Of a stretch of DNA of 64,000 nucleotides, positions 24,142 through 34,690 are shown in pieces (the stretch's first letter is position 1; every line of letters starts with the position of its first letter). Below the pieces are notes generated by a model, which saw only the letters and a program-made list of their open reading frames with translations, was not told where the DNA came from and made no database searches. Source of the DNA: an archaeon (GTDB lineage: Archaea > Thermoproteota > Nitrososphaeria > Nitrososphaerales > Gagatemarchaeaceae). A program made the position numbers and the translations under genes. Location of the stretch: the NCBI GenBank assembly GCA_016432545.1, contig CP066694.1, forward strand, positions 124,001 through 188,000, read 5' to 3'.

Positions 24142-25593
24142 TTGTCCCAAGCCCAACAGGAAGATGTCCAGGAACTCAAGAGAGACATCGGGACGTGGGG
24201 CTCCTTCTCGATGGGCTACGCCGACGTAGGGGCTGACATCTACGTCGTCCTCGGAGTAATCGCCCTATTCGCCGGCCTCGCCTCGCCGTTCGCATTCCTC
24301 ATGGCCGCGGTCGTCTACGTCTGCACCGGCCTGTGCTACGCCGAGCTGGCCACGAAGTACCCCGTGGCTGGAGGCGGACAGTTCTACTCCCTGAAGGCCT
24401 TCGGCAACATACACGGGTTCGTCGCGGGGTGGGGCCTCATGCTCGGGTACACCGTCGACATCGCGCTCTTCTCGCTCGCCACGGTGGGCTACCTGGGGGT
24501 CGTAACCAAGCCCTTCATCCACGCATTCATGGTCACCGAGCCCCCCTACTATGTCATCATCGCGATCGCCCTAATCCTCCTGCTACTTGCTGTCAACCTT
24601 GTGGGCATCAGGTACTCTTCCAAGCTCAACGAGCTGATCGTCGCCGTAGACCTGGTCACAGTCGCGATCTTCCTCGCCTTCGGGCTGCCTTCTATCGTTG
24701 CCTCTGGGGCCCTCTCCGCGTGGGCCTCCGCCCTCCCCCAGGCCTTCTCCACCGGGGTCTTCGGCGGCTCCGCGAACTACTCCACCTTCGTCTACGCCCT
24801 CTCGCTGGCGACCGCCTCATACATCGGGATTGAGTCCATCTCCCAGGCAGCCGAGGAGACAAAACGGCCCGCCCGCGTAATCCCCAAGGCGACCAAGGCC
24901 GCTATAGTCTCGGTGGTGGTCGTGGCTGTCTCCCTCTCACTACTGTCGGTCACGCTCTCTTCGTTTTCGAAGGTCGCTTCCAACTCGACCGCGCCTGCAG
25001 TCTCAATCGCGGCCGACCTCCCGGTCATCGGGGGGATCTTCGCCATCTGGGTCGCCCTGATGGGGACCCTCGTGTGCTACATCTCGACAAACACTGGCGT
25101 AATCGGCGTCTCAAGAGTCACCTTCTCCATGAGCCGGCTCGGTCTCCTCCCCAAGAACTTCTCCCGCGTAAGCAGCCGATTCAGGACCCCCTACACGACT
25201 CTGATCATCTTCTCGACGATCGCCTGCCTCCTCCTGGTTGCGGGCGCAGAACTTCCGAACTACAACCTGCTCCCCCTCATTGCATCCGTGTACAACTTCG
25301 GGGCCCTCATCGCGTACATGTACGTAAACGCGGCCGCGATCGTCCTGAGAGTCAAGGACCCTGAGAGGTCCGGGTGGATCATGCCTCTGAACTTTCCCAT
25401 CGGCTATCGCGGGAAGAGGTACAGGATCTCCGTGATCCCCTTCATCGGACTGATTTCGACTGTCTTGATCTGGCTGATCCTCGTCGGGGTCAACCCGGAG
25501 GGCAGGACCCTGGGAACGGCGTGGTTCGTCGTAGGGATCGCTGGCTACCTTATCTATCGGAAGTACAAAGGAGGCCGAAAGACAGATGCTTGA
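24142..25593 (+). CDS. APC-family amino acid permease
   Basis: 483-aa permease with about 12 helices. The N-terminus has GTWGSFSMGYADVGADIYVV, where the helix-1 substrate loop normally lies, followed by FAGLASPFAFLMAAVVYVCT and ELATKYPVAGGGQFY. Helix 6 region is ATASYIGIESISQAAEE. These match the amino acid-polyamine-organocation superfamily. Start TTG at 24142. Its last 8 nt overlap the following universal-stress-like gene, so the two are translationally coupled. Substrate is probably an amino acid, not further defined. Confidence 0.87.
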   Translation: MSQAQQEDVQELKRDIGTWGSFSMGYADVGADIYVVLGVIALFAGLASPFAFLMAAVVYVCTGLCYAELATKYPVAGGGQFYSLKAFGNIHGFVAGWGLMLGYTVDIALFSLATVGYLGVVTKPFIHAFMVTEPPYYVIIAIALILLLLAVNLVGIRYSSKLNELIVAVDLVTVAIFLAFGLPSIVASGALSAWASALPQAFSTGVFGGSANYSTFVYALSLATASYIGIESISQAAEETKRPARVIPKATKAAIVSVVVVAVSLSLLSVTLSSFSKVASNSTAPAVSIAADLPVIGGIFAIWVALMGTLVCYISTNTGVIGVSRVTFSMSRLGLLPKNFSRVSSRFRTPYTTLIIFSTIACLLLVAGAELPNYNLLPLIASVYNFGALIAYMYVNAAAIVLRVKDPERSGWIMPLNFPIGYRGKRYRISVIPFIGLISTVLIWLILVGVNPEGRTLGTAWFVVGIAGYLIYRKYKGGRKTDA

Positions 25594-26482
25594 GAAGGAA
25601 GCAGCTGTCGAGTGGTCCTGGAGCGACGCGCCAGTCGTGCTCCCCCTCGCCTTCCAGCCCCGTGAATGGAACGCGGTCTTCATCGCATTCTACATCGCAG
25701 AGTACTCCGGCTCGACCGTCTACGTGACTCACGTCCTCGAAGGGCAGGAGGACCACGCGTTCGAAGAGAAGATGAAGAAAGACATCGCTGAACTCGCCTC
25801 CAGCCTCTCGGTGAAGTACGAGCACGTCGAGACGAAGCCATCCTCCCAGCCACCTGGGGTGGAGGAGATCGCGAAGGCCCTTGTCGACACTGCCACGAGC
25901 AAGGGTGCGCAAGCGATAGTGATGTCCGCGCACCGCGAGCCGCTCTTCCGCGAGCTCTTCGGGAGGGTCTCCGACCACGTAGCCAAGACATCTCCGACGC
26001 GGGTCGTCCTGGTGGAGACTCCCCAGGAGGGTGTCACAATACCGAAGAACCCGAAGAGGATACTCGTCCCGGTCTTGAAGATCGAAGCTCCCGACCCTTA
26101 CATCATAGCTGCGGCCCTGACCTCATCAGCGTCAGCCGCCGACGTCGAGATCACTGCCGCGAAGGTGATCTCCCTTCCACCCACTGTGCCCCTGGACGCG
26201 ATCGACATGGTCCTGCCGCTAAGGAAGGAAGAGCGCGAGTTCTCAGCCTTCACTAGCCTTGCGATCAAGACCCTGGGCCGCCTCATCAACCCCAAGATCC
26301 TGCCCGTCAGGGAGGTCGGGTCCGATGTCGCGCAGTTCATTCGCGAGAGGGGCATCGACGTGCTGGTGATGTTCAGCGAGAGAGAGACGGGCTTCTACAG
26401 CTTCCTTACAAAGGACGAGTATGAAATCGTCAGCAAATCACCCTGCGTGGTGATTGTGACGCTTCCGGCCGCTAGTGCTTAG
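25586..26482 (+). CDS. Universal-stress-protein-like tandem domain protein
   Basis: 298-aa soluble protein that looks like two USP-type alpha/beta domains. First: an NAVFIAFYIAEYSGSTVYVT strand-helix, ending GAQAIVMSAHREPLFRELFG and SPTRVVLVETP. Second: PKRILVPVLKIEAPDPYIIA to the end CVVIVTLPAASA. The nucleotide-binding Gly motif of classical USPs is degenerate. Coupled by 8 nt to the APC permease; USP domains fused or linked to APC transporters are known and suggest regulation of transport. Convergent with the gene at 26472 (11-nt overlap). Confidence 0.6.
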   Translation: MLEKEAAVEWSWSDAPVVLPLAFQPREWNAVFIAFYIAEYSGSTVYVTHVLEGQEDHAFEEKMKKDIAELASSLSVKYEHVETKPSSQPPGVEEIAKALVDTATSKGAQAIVMSAHREPLFRELFGRVSDHVAKTSPTRVVLVETPQEGVTIPKNPKRILVPVLKIEAPDPYIIAAALTSSASAADVEITAAKVISLPPTVPLDAIDMVLPLRKEEREFSAFTSLAIKTLGRLINPKILPVREVGSDVAQFIRERGIDVLVMFSERETGFYSFLTKDEYEIVSKSPCVVIVTLPAASA

Positions 26483-26771
26483 TTTCCTTCTTCCGCTTCT
26501 TTTCGTCCTTCTCGGCCTTCTTCCTCTTCTCTTCTGCTCTCATCTTGTCGTAGTCGCCCAGCTTCGCTTCGTGCTCGACGTAGCCGTGATAGATCTCGAT
26601 CGCGCGCTTCACTACTCCCTCTGTCTTGGGGTCCCTCTTCTCGAACCTGACGGAGAGGTTCCTTCTGTCCAGAACGACCCACTCGAACCCCTCATGCTTC
26701 TTGAGTTCCTCGATCGTCTGCTCCATCGCCAACTCATTCCCGAAAAGGCCCCTGATCTCCCACGTGGTCAT
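26472..26771 (-). CDS. Conserved-looking hypothetical, charged protein
   Basis: 99-aa protein starting MTTWEIRGLFGNELAMEQTI, with a compact alpha/beta first half (HEGFEWVVLDRRNLSVRFEK) and a very lysine/glutamate-rich tail. The open frame extends to 26858, but ATG 26771 is chosen because the earlier part covers the start of the neighbour's intergenic space and is proline/arginine-rich. No family recognised. The tail suggests nucleic-acid or ribosome binding, which is only inference. Confidence 0.55.
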   Translation of the reverse strand: MTTWEIRGLFGNELAMEQTIEELKKHEGFEWVVLDRRNLSVRFEKRDPKTEGVVKRAIEIYHGYVEHEAKLGDYDKMRAEEKRKKAEKDEKKRKKETKH

Positions 26772-26803
26772 GCTCCGACCGCCCACGGGGCCCCGATAAA
26801 ACC

Positions 26804-28801
26804 CTAACCGGCGAGCTGTGTCCGCAAAGCCTGCACGGAGTCTGCTGGAAGCTTGCATGTGAAGTTCTGGCAGACGTAGGCCCTAGGCTTCGAGAGGACT
26901 TTCCTGCCTTCCAGCAGCTTCGAGATCTTCGAGAGCTCTTCATGGGTGTCAGAGGTGGAGACGAGCACAACCGCATTCGGGGAGAAGGTCCGGAAGGCCT
27001 CCTCAATCATCGGCCGGACCTCGACTCCCGTCTTCCCCGTTATCACAATCTCCCTCATGCCCCTTGACGCCAGGTCGAGCGCCACCAGCAAGTTCGCATG
27101 GGCCGAAGGCTGTTGCTCGAGTTCAGCGGCAAACGCATTGAGAGCTTTGTCAGCAGAAGCCCTGAATTCCTCGTCGCCCGTGAGCTCCGCAAGCCGGATC
27201 AGAAGGTTGACTGCGACGGAATTTCCCGAGGGGGTCGGCCCGTCGTAGACCTCCTTGATCCTCACCGGCTCTGCCTTCTCAGTCAGGTAGAAGCCGCCGG
27301 CCTCCCTGTCCTCGAAGAGCTCTCTCATCAGTCCAGTCAGGCGCAGGGCCTCGCGCAGCCACCTCGGCGCTGACGTGGCCTCGAACAGGTCTACCAGCCC
27401 CTGGGCGAAGAAGGCATAGTCCTCCAGCGTCCCCTCGAGCCCCGCCTCGCCGCCCGCGAATCGCCTCATAAGACGACCGTCGCGGCTCACCTTCTCTAGA
27501 ATGAACTGTGCAGCTGCAGAGGCTCTCTTCGCGTACTCGGACCCTCCGAGAACCTCACTCGCCAAAGAGAGTGCGGAGATAGCAAGGCCGTTCCACGAGG
27601 TCAGCACCTTAGTGTCGGTTGCGGGCCTGGGTCTCCGAAGACGCGCTCTGTACAGCGAGTCAAGCCACTTCTTCTCGACAGTGCCCCCAGAAACTGCGTG
27701 CAGGATGTTGCGATCTTCGAAGTTCCCATTCTTGGTGACCCCGAACGCCTGCGCCGTCGCCGACCCGGCTTCCCTGCCGAGCACCTCATCCAGCTCGTCA
27801 GGAGTCCAGGTGTAGTACGTGCCCTCCCCCTCTTCGGTGTCTGCGTCTTGCGCAGAGTAGAAGCCACCCTGGGCGTCCCTCATCTCTCCAGTGATCCAGC
27901 CGAGCGCCCCCTTCGCTACATCCGAGTAGCTGCGCTTCCCAGTCACCTGGAAGGCCTCCAGGTAGAGTTTGGCCAGGAGTGCGTTGTCGTAGAGCATCTT
28001 CTCGAAGTGAGGCACGAGCCAGATCCTGTCGGTCGCGTACCTGTGGAACCCGCCGCCCACATGGTCGTGAATCCCTCCCGCAGCCATGACCTCCAGCGTC
28101 TTCTCGACTGCGCGAAGGGCGAGTTCTCGTTGGTTCCTGAAATGGTACAGCAGCAGGAACTCCGAGGTCAACGGGACAGGAAACTTGGGCGATCCCCCGA
28201 ACCCGCCGTGCTCAAGGTCAAAGGTGGATACGATGGAAGTGTAGGCTTCGTCCAGGGTCTTAGGCCCGAGCTTCTCGCCCGATGCCGCCGCCTGCTGCTG
28301 CGTTATCGCCTTCGCGACTCCCTCCGCGTTCCCTACGATCTCCTCCCTCCTGTCCTTCCAGACCTTCGCGACGAACTCGAGCACCTGCATGAAGCTCGGC
28401 ATCCCGTACCTCGGCTCTTTGGGGAAGTACGTCCCTCCGTAGAACGGCTTGAGGTCGGGAGTCAGGAAGACGCTCAGCGGCCAACCGCCTCCACCGGTCA
28501 TAGCCTGGACCGCGCGCATGTAGTACGAATCCAGCTCGGGGCGTTCTTCTCTGTCGACCTTTATCGAGATGAAGTGCTTGTTAAGAAACGCCGCGGTCTC
28601 CAAGTCCTCGAAGGACTCCCCTTCCATCACCGTGCACCAATGGCATGTAGAGTACCCGATGCTCAGGAAGATCGGCTTGTTGTCATTCTTGGCCTTCGCC
28701 AGGGCTTCCTTTTCCCACGTGAACCACTCTACAGGATTGTGAGCGTGCTTGAGAAGGTAGGGGCTCTTCTCCCTGATCAGCCGATTGTTCTTCCCCTCCA
28801 A
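26804..28801 (-). CDS. YyaL-type protein: thioredoxin domain plus (alpha/alpha)6 barrel
   Basis: 665-aa DUF255/YyaL (SPATA20-like) protein. The N-terminal thioredoxin-like domain has [18 protein letters not shown], the CxxC in [10 protein letters not shown], then [10 protein letters not shown] and [18 protein letters not shown]. The rest is a glycoside-hydrolase-like helical barrel (about residues 210-640) with [17 protein letters not shown] and [15 protein letters not shown]. Biochemical role in archaea is unknown; redox-linked. TTG 28801 is chosen as start since a TATA-like TAATTACTTAG stretch lies about 25 nt upstream; the frame itself extends to 28864. Confidence 0.85.
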   Translation of the reverse strand: MEGKNNRLIREKSPYLLKHAHNPVEWFTWEKEALAKAKNDNKPIFLSIGYSTCHWCTVMEGESFEDLETAAFLNKHFISIKVDREERPELDSYYMRAVQAMTGGGGWPLSVFLTPDLKPFYGGTYFPKEPRYGMPSFMQVLEFVAKVWKDRREEIVGNAEGVAKAITQQQAAASGEKLGPKTLDEAYTSIVSTFDLEHGGFGGSPKFPVPLTSEFLLLYHFRNQRELALRAVEKTLEVMAAGGIHDHVGGGFHRYATDRIWLVPHFEKMLYDNALLAKLYLEAFQVTGKRSYSDVAKGALGWITGEMRDAQGGFYSAQDADTEEGEGTYYTWTPDELDEVLGREAGSATAQAFGVTKNGNFEDRNILHAVSGGTVEKKWLDSLYRARLRRPRPATDTKVLTSWNGLAISALSLASEVLGGSEYAKRASAAAQFILEKVSRDGRLMRRFAGGEAGLEGTLEDYAFFAQGLVDLFEATSAPRWLREALRLTGLMRELFEDREAGGFYLTEKAEPVRIKEVYDGPTPSGNSVAVNLLIRLAELTGDEEFRASADKALNAFAAELEQQPSAHANLLVALDLASRGMREIVITGKTGVEVRPMIEEAFRTFSPNAVVLVSTSDTHEELSKISKLLEGRKVLSKPRAYVCQNFTCKLPADSVQALRTQLAG

Positions 28802-28911
28802 AGCTCGTTTCCGCTGCTGCCCTAAGTAATTGAAGTTTGTTCGAATCAACAAGCCTTTACACAAGTCGCTGGGGCGGCCTGTCGGTAGTCTCCAGGAGAA
28901 TCTCGTCAGCT

Positions 28912-30387
28912 TTGGAATACAAGTGGACTGTGATGACGGTCACTACCGTCGGGGTCCTAATGAGCGGCATAGACGGGAGGATAGTGGTCATAGGCCTCCC
29001 TACGCTCGCGAGCGCGCTCCACGCGGATGCGGAGCAGGCCATCTGGTTCACCCAGGCCTACGTGATAGGCAGCACCGTCGCCCTTCTCTTCATCGGGCGC
29101 GCGAGCGACATCTTCGGGCGGGTCAAGGTCTACTCCGCCGGGTTCGTCATCTTCACGGTCGGCTCCGCCTTGACGGCCCTCTCGGTCACCCCCGAGACGT
29201 TCATCGCCTCCAGGCTCTTCCAGGGCCTAGGTTCCGCCGCGCTCTTTGCCAACTCGGCGGCCATCGTGACGGACGCGTTCCCCTCGAACGAGCTCGGCAA
29301 GGCGCTTGGAATCAACTCGGTCGCTTTCCGCACCGGCTCGATGCTCGGCCTCACCCTCAGCGGCCTGATCCTCGCCTTCGCGGACTGGAGGTATCTCTTC
29401 TACATCAACATCCCAGTCGGGATCTTCGGGACCCTGTGGGCCCGCTGGAGGCTCAAGGAACTCGGCCAGAGGGACGTCGGGGCCCCGATGGACTGGCAGG
29501 GCTTCGCGGCGTTCTCCGCATTCATCGCCTCCTTCTTGCTCATGCTCACCTTCGCGGCCTACGGACAGGCAGAGGCGGCAACCGTCGCCTCCCTCGCCCT
29601 CACCGCGGCGGTGTCGCTTGCTTCATTCATGCTCATCGAGAGGAGGCGGTCCCATCCCCTTCTCGACCTCGGCCTTTTGAGAATCCGCGAGTACGCCGGA
29701 GGAGTCATCGCCCTGTTTCTGAACGCGATCGCGTGGGGAGCCTTCATCCTCCTCTTGAGCCTCTACCTGCAGCTCGTCGAGGGGCTCTCACCCCTCGAGG
29801 CAGGCTTTCGTATCATCCCCTTTGACGTCGCCTTCCTCTTGGTCGGCCCTCTGAGCGGGCGACTCTCCGACAGGTACGGGCCTATCCGCTTTACAGGCCT
29901 AGGCCTCCTGGCAATCAGCGCCTCTTTGTCGCTCTTTTCGACCATAGCGCCCTCGACACCCTATCAGGTCATTGCGCTCTATCTCGTGCTAGGGGGGGCA
30001 GGGATGGGTCTCTTCGTAAGCCCGAACATGAGCTCAATCATGGGCTCAGTCCCACCACACCGTCGCGGGGTCGCTTCGGGGCTCAGGGGCACGGTCTTCA
30101 ACGTCGGTTTCACCATGAGCTTCAATCTGGTGCTGCTCTCTCTGTCGCTCTTCCTTCCCTACGCGCTGGTGAGCAAGGTCATCTCCTCGACTGGCGGGAT
30201 ACCGGCGACCGTGGCTGAGCGGGCCGCCTTCGCCTCAGGGCTCGACGGCGTCTACAGAATACTCGCGGTCATCAATGCGGCCGCGATAGTCCCTGCCCTC
30301 CTCCGAGGTCCTCGCGTGACCCAGGTCTCGTATGCCAAATTACTCTCAGGTTCAAATAGCGGCGGAGAGGCCGCGACACCGGACTGA
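28912..30387 (+). CDS. MFS transporter, DHA2/EmrB-like
   Basis: About 491-aa, 14-helix major facilitator. Helix 1 [20 protein letters not shown] matches the DHA2 signature region, the loop 2-3 motif is [15 protein letters not shown], and helix 5 has [20 protein letters not shown]. Probably a proton-driven drug or metabolite exporter. The frame opens at 28837, but a TATA-like CTTTACAC (28853-28860) and the family N-terminus favour TTG 28912. It overlaps the start of the aconitase frame by 56 nt if that gene begins at 30332. Confidence 0.85.
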   Translation: MEYKWTVMTVTTVGVLMSGIDGRIVVIGLPTLASALHADAEQAIWFTQAYVIGSTVALLFIGRASDIFGRVKVYSAGFVIFTVGSALTALSVTPETFIASRLFQGLGSAALFANSAAIVTDAFPSNELGKALGINSVAFRTGSMLGLTLSGLILAFADWRYLFYINIPVGIFGTLWARWRLKELGQRDVGAPMDWQGFAAFSAFIASFLLMLTFAAYGQAEAATVASLALTAAVSLASFMLIERRRSHPLLDLGLLRIREYAGGVIALFLNAIAWGAFILLLSLYLQLVEGLSPLEAGFRIIPFDVAFLLVGPLSGRLSDRYGPIRFTGLGLLAISASLSLFSTIAPSTPYQVIALYLVLGGAGMGLFVSPNMSSIMGSVPPHRRGVASGLRGTVFNVGFTMSFNLVLLSLSLFLPYALVSKVISSTGGIPATVAERAAFASGLDGVYRILAVINAAAIVPALLRGPRVTQVSYAKLLSGSNSGGEAATPD

Positions 30388-33300
30388 GAACGCTTTGCAC
30401 GACCTCGACGCCCTCTGGGAGAAAATCGAGTCTCCCGCGGGCCTAGCAGACGCGGTCAACGTCAACAGGCTGAAGGCATCGGGAAAGGACGTCGACGCCC
30501 TACCCTATTCGATCAGGGTCCTCCTCGAGAACGCGGCCCGTCATGCTGGAGCCGTCCACGGAGCGTCTGAAGCTGCGACCCTCCTCTCCGAGTGGCCCTC
30601 TTCGGTGGGCAAGGAGACCCCGTTCATGCCCTACCGCGTCCTCCTCCAGGACTACACTGGCGTGCCTCTGATAGTGGACCTCGCGGCCATGAGGGATGCC
30701 GCCAAGTCTGCCGGCATTGACCCTAAGAAGGTCAACTCGAAGGTCCCGGTGGACCTGGTCATCGACCACTCCATTCAGGTCGACGCCTGGGGAGACCAGC
30801 TCGCGTTCTCCGTGAACCTGGAGAAGGAGTACGAGAGGAACTCGGAGAGGTACGCGCTCCTGAAGTGGGCGCAGTCCTCCTTCGAAAACATGCGCGTCTT
30901 TCCTCCTGGGAAGGGGATCTGCCACCAGTTCAACCTCGAGTATTTGTCGAAGGTAGTCGCTACATCCTCTGGAACAGGCGGCAGGCTCACGGCCTTTCCC
31001 GACACCCTCGTGGGAACCGACTCCCACACGACAATGGTCAACGGCGTCGGCTGCCTCGGATGGGGTGTCGGCGGAATCGAGGCCGAGGCGGTCATGCTCG
31101 GCGAGCCCTACCACATGCCAATCCCGAAGGTCCTCGGAGTCAGGCTCACGGGGCGCCTCCGAGAGGGCGTAACCCCGACCGACCTCGTCCTCACAGTCAC
31201 AGAGAAGCTCCGGCAGAGGAACGTCGTGGGCTATTTCGTCGAGTACTTCGGCGACGGATACCGCCACCTCACAGTCCCCGACCGCGCGACCCTCGGGAAC
31301 ATGTCTCCTGAGTACGGCGCCACCGCGAGTTACTCCCCGGTCGACGAGGCGACCCTGAGGTATCTCCTCGGCACGGCAAGGCCAAGAGCCCACGTCGAAT
31401 TCGTGGAGAGGTACGCGAGACAGTTCGGGTTCTTCGTGACCGAGGCGGAACCAAAGTACTCCGAAGTGATCGTGATCGACCTAGACAAGATCGAGCCCTC
31501 CATAGCCGGCCCGAGGAACCCCGAGGAGCGCCACGTCCTCACCTCGGTCCCATCCTTCACGAGGGCGATGCTCGACCAGAGGAGCGCGGCGGGCGGAGGG
31601 GGAGCCACAGCCACCCGCAACCAGCTCATGCTCGAGGAGGACGGGCCGATTCACTCCGGCCTCCAAGACGGCTCGGTTGTCATCGCGGCGATCACCAGCT
31701 GCACCAACACTTCGAACCCGACCGTGATGGTGGGTGCTGCCCTCATCGCGAAGAAGGCTGTCGAAGCGGGCCTGACAGTCAAACCGTGGGTCAAGCCGAG
31801 CCTGGCGCCGGGCTCGACTGTTGTCACAGACTACCTCCAGAACTCGGACCTCCTCCAATACCTCGACAAGCTCGGATTCAGCCTCGTAGGCTACGGGTGT
31901 ACTACCTGTATCGCTCAAGGGACGCCTGTGTTGCTTGCAAACGGTACCTACAGGCCCATCGAACACCTTCCTGTGATTGGCGGGGCTATGGTCTTCGGCC
32001 CAACCTCAGACGGCAGACTGGGAGTCGGCCGACAGTCGATGCTCTTCAAGAACGGCATCCGTGACTGCGTTGAAATCGTGCTCCAGGACGGGCGGACCCT
32101 CACTTGTACGCCTGACCACATGATTCTCTGTTCCGACGGCCGATGGGTCAGAGCGGACGAACTCGCTCCGGGGACTGACCGGGTTGTCGCAGGCCTCGAC
32201 GGGCCCCTGGACACCCCAGGTGATGACGAACCTGGATACGTCCTGAGGGTTGGAACCTTCACCTTCGACCTGAAGACGGAACAGAATCGCTCCCGAACCC
32301 TGGCCTTCGCGCGACTGCTAGGACATCTTCTCGATGATGGCTCGATAAGCGTGTTGGGACAAGGACGCATGAACGTCGGTCAAGCCATCGATCGCGAGCT
32401 AATCCTCAACGACGTAGAATTGCTCACGGGACTTCGCCCGACTGCCAACCGCTACGATGACCTCAAATGGACTATCGTGCTCCCATCGTCACTCACTAGG
32501 GCAATTGTGCAGATTCCGGGAGTGCAGGTAGGCAGACGGAAAGGTCAGGCTCCCTTGCTTCCGGACTTTGTGCGCCGGAACGAGTGCCCCGTGTCCGTTG
32601 TCCGGGAATTCATGGGCGGGCTATTTGGTGCGGACGGCCACGCCCCTGGACTTCATCGTCGCGGGGCGCATCAAGAGCAAGCGTCACTTTCACCCATCGC
32701 TTACTCTCGAAGCACTACCCCAATTCACTTGAGTCGCACAAAGGAGTTGATGCAAGAGTTGACTCGACTCCTGGCGCGATGTGGTGTCGAGACCGAAGGC
32801 GCCAAGGTCTACGATTATCCGACAAGAAGGAGCAGTTCAACGTACCCGCCCGCTCTTGATGGCGTTCCAAGGATTGAAGTTCGCCTCGTCCTCCCCAACG
32901 GGCTCTCATTCGTCGAGCATGTCGGATTCCGTTTCAGCGTTGACAAGGCGATGCGGGCAAGCGCAGCATGTGTGTATTGGCGGATCCTCGACGGCATCCA
33001 CAAACAGCGTCTAAGTATGGCTGACCGACTGAGGGCACTGCATCAGGACCAGCCCGAGTTGTCTTTCACCAAGGCGAGGCAATTGGTGGTGCTGTCGATG
33101 GCCGGTCACGAGGCGGAAGAGTCGCTCCCCCTAATAGTCTCTCATCACTACGCCCTGCTTGAGGGCTACGACCGATTCTCTCGTCTACCGAACTCAGCAG
33201 GTCGTGAATTCAGACCACTGCACCGTGATAGCTACGACTTCCAGTCACCCGTGGCACTGTTCAAGGAGATGGGCGTTCGTGATTGGTTCTCTCCGCTCCT

Positions 33301-34651
33301 GGAAAGAGAGGAGGGGGATTACTCGAAACGGTATTGCACAAAGAAGGAATCGATGACGCTTCCGACGTTCTCGCTCGCCGTTGTAGATCGTCGCCCCTCA
33401 GGGCAGAGGCCGGTGTACGACCTGACGGTGGATGACTTGCATTCATTCATTGCCGGAGGAGTGTCCGTCCACAATTGCATCGGGAACAGCGGCCCGCTCT
33501 CGAAGGAGGTCGAAGACCAAATCATGGCTCGCGACCTCTACTCGGTCGCAGTCCTCTCTGGCAACAGAAACTTCGACGGCAGGATCCATCCGCTTGTCAA
33601 GGGCTCCTTCCTAATGTCCCCGATGCTGGTGGTGGCGTACGCCCTCGCCGGTCGCATCGACTTTGACTTTGAATCCACTCCCTTGGGCCTCGGCAAGGGA
33701 GGAAAACTCGTCAGCCTGAGGGACCTCTGGCCCACCATGGAGGAGATACGAACGACCGTAGAGTCTTCTCTGGATTCCAAGCTCTTCGAGGTGCGTTACT
33801 CGGACGCGATGAAAGGTGACGACCGGTGGAACGCCCTCACCTCCTTCAAGGACGAGGTCTACCACTGGGACGGCGCGTCGACATACATCCGCCGGCCTGA
33901 CTGGTTCGGACAGAGCTTTGCGACCAGCGCCCTTGAGGACTTCGAAGGCGCCAGGGTCCTGGCCTTCCTCGAGGACAAGGTGACCACCGACCACATATCC
34001 CCGGCAGGGACGATTCCTGTCGACAGCGCCGCCGGGTCCTATCTCAAGACGAAAGGCGTCGACCTCGTCCAGCTCTCCACGTACGGAGCGCGGAGAGGGA
34101 ACCACGAGGTTATGGTCCGCGGGGGATTCAGCAACATCAGGCTCAGGAACCTCCTTGCGGGCGGCAAGGAGGGGGGTTTCACCGCCCACCTCCCAGACGG
34201 CAACGTAGCCACTATCTTCGAAGTAGCCGAGCAGTACGCGAGCGAGAGAGTTCCTCTCATCGTCCTGGCCGGAAAGCAATACGGTGCTGGAAGCTCGAGG
34301 GACTGGGCCGCAAAAGCGCCCAAGATGCTGGGCGTCAGGGCCGTCATCGCGGAGGACTACGAGAGGATCCACAGGAGCAACCTCGTCGCCATGGGGGTCA
34401 TCCCCCTCCAGTTCGGCGAAGGAGTGAGCGCGAAGTCCCTGGGCCTGACCGGGAGGGAGAAGTTCTCAGTCACAGGACTGTCAACGATGAGCGGACCAAA
34501 GCAGTGGGTCGACGTCGAGGCCGAGGGGAACGGCGGGAAGATCAAGTTCAAGGCCCTCGCCCGGGTCGACAACGACACGGAGATGAGCTACGCAAAGGTC
34601 GGCGGCGTCCTGCCCTTCGTCTTCGGGAAGTTGCGCGACTCTGTGCACTAG
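30332..34651 (+). CDS. acnA: Aconitate hydratase (AcnA type) precursor containing an intein
   Basis: 1439-aa precursor: residues 1-525 and 1049-1439 together form a 916-aa AcnA/IRP-type aconitase (citrate to isocitrate, TCA cycle, 4Fe-4S enzyme). The N-half has LPYSIRVLLENAARH, VVGTDSHT-type loop LVGTDSHTTMVNG, and cluster Cys457 in ITSCTNTSNPTVM. The C-half has GAGSSRDWAAKAP and RSNLVAMGVIPLQF. The cluster motif GCTT|CIGNSGPL is split by the intein before its last Cys; splicing restores Cys523-x-x-Cys. The first 21 codons overlap the MFS gene, and TTG 30395 (LHDLDALWEKI) is a credible later start. Confidence 0.93.
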   Translation: MPNYSQVQIAAERPRHRTENALHDLDALWEKIESPAGLADAVNVNRLKASGKDVDALPYSIRVLLENAARHAGAVHGASEAATLLSEWPSSVGKETPFMPYRVLLQDYTGVPLIVDLAAMRDAAKSAGIDPKKVNSKVPVDLVIDHSIQVDAWGDQLAFSVNLEKEYERNSERYALLKWAQSSFENMRVFPPGKGICHQFNLEYLSKVVATSSGTGGRLTAFPDTLVGTDSHTTMVNGVGCLGWGVGGIEAEAVMLGEPYHMPIPKVLGVRLTGRLREGVTPTDLVLTVTEKLRQRNVVGYFVEYFGDGYRHLTVPDRATLGNMSPEYGATASYSPVDEATLRYLLGTARPRAHVEFVERYARQFGFFVTEAEPKYSEVIVIDLDKIEPSIAGPRNPEERHVLTSVPSFTRAMLDQRSAAGGGGATATRNQLMLEEDGPIHSGLQDGSVVIAAITSCTNTSNPTVMVGAALIAKKAVEAGLTVKPWVKPSLAPGSTVVTDYLQNSDLLQYLDKLGFSLVGYGCTTCIAQGTPVLLANGTYRPIEHLPVIGGAMVFGPTSDGRLGVGRQSMLFKNGIRDCVEIVLQDGRTLTCTPDHMILCSDGRWVRADELAPGTDRVVAGLDGPLDTPGDDEPGYVLRVGTFTFDLKTEQNRSRTLAFARLLGHLLDDGSISVLGQGRMNVGQAIDRELILNDVELLTGLRPTANRYDDLKWTIVLPSSLTRAIVQIPGVQVGRRKGQAPLLPDFVRRNECPVSVVREFMGGLFGADGHAPGLHRRGAHQEQASLSPIAYSRSTTPIHLSRTKELMQELTRLLARCGVETEGAKVYDYPTRRSSSTYPPALDGVPRIEVRLVLPNGLSFVEHVGFRFSVDKAMRASAACVYWRILDGIHKQRLSMADRLRALHQDQPELSFTKARQLVVLSMAGHEAEESLPLIVSHHYALLEGYDRFSRLPNSAGREFRPLHRDSYDFQSPVALFKEMGVRDWFSPLLEREEGDYSKRYCTKKESMTLPTFSLAVVDRRPSGQRPVYDLTVDDLHSFIAGGVSVHNCIGNSGPLSKEVEDQIMARDLYSVAVLSGNRNFDGRIHPLVKGSFLMSPMLVVAYALAGRIDFDFESTPLGLGKGGKLVSLRDLWPTMEEIRTTVESSLDSKLFEVRYSDAMKGDDRWNALTSFKDEVYHWDGASTYIRRPDWFGQSFATSALEDFEGARVLAFLEDKVTTDHISPAGTIPVDSAAGSYLKTKGVDLVQLSTYGARRGNHEVMVRGGFSNIRLRNLLAGGKEGGFTAHLPDGNVATIFEVAEQYASERVPLIVLAGKQYGAGSSRDWAAKAPKMLGVRAVIAEDYERIHRSNLVAMGVIPLQFGEGVSAKSLGLTGREKFSVTGLSTMSGPKQWVDVEAEGNGGKIKFKALARVDNDTEMSYAKVGGVLPFVFGKLRDSVH
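31907..33475 (+). mobile_element. Intein with LAGLIDADG endonuclease in aconitase
   Basis: 523-residue in-frame insertion (precursor residues 526-1048). Block A is CIAQGTPVLLANGTYRPIEH with the nucleophile Cys1; block B is LTCTPDHMILCSDGRW (TxxH); block F/G is VYDLTVDDLHSFIAGGVSVH ending His-Asn, with Cys as the +1 extein residue. All residues needed for class 1 splicing are present. A homing endonuclease is embedded: LLGHLLDDGS (about residue 665) and FMGGLFGADGH (about residue 760) are the two LAGLIDADG-like motifs, both keeping an acidic residue. Base composition looks less GC-rich than the exteins. Confidence 0.93.
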
Positions 34652-34690
34652 CGCAACCGTTTTATTGTCGAAAACTTCGGTTTCACATCG

